NCBI GenBank assembly: GCA_002470185.1
Contig: DKNG01000028.1
Coordinates: 1 to 5,464 of the forward strand
DNA: 5,464 nucleotides
Source of the DNA: Arcobacter sp. UBA7394
GTDB lineage: Bacteria > Campylobacterota > Campylobacteria > Campylobacterales > Arcobacteraceae
Direction: 5' to 3'
Shown here: positions 4,805 through 5,464 of the stretch, piece by piece
How positions within the stretch are numbered: the stretch's first letter is position 1
How the letters are laid out: each line of letters opens with the position of its first letter
Translations under genes and position numbers: made by a program
The notes under the pieces: generated by a model
The model's database searches: none
Told to the model about the DNA's origin: nothing
Seen by the model: the letters and a program-made list of their open reading frames with translations, nothing else

Positions 4805-5464
4805 ATGAAATATTTATTATTATTTTTAATATTATTATCTTCATTACTTGCAAATGTTGCAACAGTTTCTGCCCTTAAAGGGGATGCTAGAATTGAACGT
4901 GGAAATAAAAATATCATAGCCAAGATTGGAAGTAAATTATTAGAAAAAGATATTATTCGTACTGCTAAAAATGCAAAAGTGCAATTGATATTTAAAGATG
5001 AAACCATTGTAACTTTAGGTAAAAATTCTGCTTTAAATATTGAAACTTACTTATATGATATAAAAAATCCAAAAAACTCAAAAACAAACCTAAATTTTTT
5101 TAAGGGTGCGTTTAAAACGATCACCGGGAAAATTGGGAAAATAAATAGAGAAAAGTTTAAGCTAAAAACAAAAAGTGCATCTATTGGAATTAGAGGTACA
5201 ATAATTCTAGGGAATCAAGAAGTTATTGCTTGTACACAAGGTGGAATTAGTGTTGAATCTATTGGAACAGGAACAAAAGTAGAAGTTAATGCTAATGAAT
5301 TAACAACTGTTCAAGAAGATGGTGACTTATCTGAAGCGCAAGAGTATACACAAGATACTTTAAATGAATTATCTGCTGAACTAGAACCAGAAGAAGAGAC
5401 TTCTACTAGTTCTGAAGAAGAAACAGATAATACAGAATCTAGTACTTCAAACAGTTCTGAAGAA
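4805..5464 (+). CDS. Exported FecR-domain protein, N-terminal part (3' end outside window)
   Basis: The reading frame is open from the ATG at 4805 to the last base (220 codons, no stop). Residues 1-16 (MKYLLLFLILLSSLLA) are a signal peptide with likely cleavage after Ala16, so the mature protein is periplasmic or beyond. A FecR domain follows: the N-terminal strand region VSALKGDARIERG (21-33), the core DIIRTAKNAKVQLIFKDET (49-67) with TLGKNSALNIE (70-80), then FFKGAFKTITGK (98-109) and the diagnostic SASIGIRGT motif (124-132), with a last strand pair around CTQGGISVES (143-152). From about residue 188 the sequence becomes an acidic, Ser/Thr/Glu-rich low-complexity stretch that runs to the window edge, probably a linker to another domain or a disordered tail. 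Stand-alone exported FecR-domain proteins are distinct from the FecR iron-siderophore anti-sigma regulator, and no FecI or TonB receptor is seen, so an iron role should not be assumed. Its own promoter suggests it is not strictly part of the signalling operon. Confidence 0.88.
   Translation, partial: MKYLLLFLILLSSLLANVATVSALKGDARIERGNKNIIAKIGSKLLEKDIIRTAKNAKVQLIFKDETIVTLGKNSALNIETYLYDIKNPKNSKTNLNFFKGAFKTITGKIGKINREKFKLKTKSASIGIRGTIILGNQEVIACTQGGISVESIGTGTKVEVNANELTTVQEDGDLSEAQEYTQDTLNELSAELEPEEETSTSSEEETDNTESSTSNSSEE

Noticed and set aside
4768..5007. Minus-strand open frame across the start of the FecR gene
   Set aside because: It runs antisense to a gene with a clear signal peptide and FecR domain, has no ribosome site, and its translation resembles no family; it is a shadow frame. 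The other minus-strand frames (357-542, 2088-2273, 2535-2759, 3695-3925) are rejected for the same reasons.
4805..5464. Iron-siderophore FecR anti-sigma regulator
   Set aside because: The protein starts with a cleavable-looking signal peptide instead of a cytoplasmic anti-sigma region plus single transmembrane helix, and no FecI-type sigma factor or TonB-dependent receptor is nearby.

Overview
The window is very AT-rich and densely coded, with every gene on the + strand. Base composition, A/T-ending codons, ATGA gene junctions, clear AAGGAG-type ribosome sites and an extended -10 promoter without a strong -35 box all fit a low-GC member of the Campylobacterota, in the Arcobacter/Sulfurimonas range. 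That assignment is an inference from composition and gene style; no marker gene is present.

Layout. (1) Bases 1-360 are the C-terminal part of a polyprenyl-phosphate sugar-1-phosphate transferase, the priming enzyme of exopolysaccharide or O-antigen synthesis, which places the window at the edge of a surface-polysaccharide locus. (2) A 60-base gap carries a candidate promoter. (3) Bases 421-1615 hold a single-domain STAS protein (anti-sigma-antagonist type) and, overlapping it, a protein that looks like a sugar-nucleotidyltransferase whose catalytic loop has been lost while its left-handed beta-helix C-terminus is kept. (4) Bases 1657-4738 hold three signalling genes joined by two 4-base ATGA overlaps: a soluble histidine kinase with a degenerate C-terminal receiver, a protein with an N-terminal receiver followed by a kinase core, and an OmpR/PhoB-type DNA-binding response regulator. 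(5) A short gap with a good extended -10 promoter leads to an exported FecR-domain protein with an acidic Ser/Glu-rich tail, cut by the window end.

How the genes may work together (inference). The STAS protein and the pseudo-nucleotidyltransferase are probably co-translated and may regulate or scaffold polysaccharide synthesis next door. The three signalling genes look like one circuit: kinase 1 could phosphorylate the receiver of the second protein, gating its kinase core, which would then drive the OmpR-type regulator. Neither kinase has a membrane segment or a recognisable sensory domain, so the input is probably cytoplasmic or comes through a protein partner. The regulator could act on the FecR gene or the polysaccharide genes, but nothing in the sequence proves a target. 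The most unusual features are the catalytically dead-looking nucleotidyltransferase, the pseudo-receiver on kinase 1, and the Asn-for-Asp change in the ATP-binding G1 box of the second kinase.
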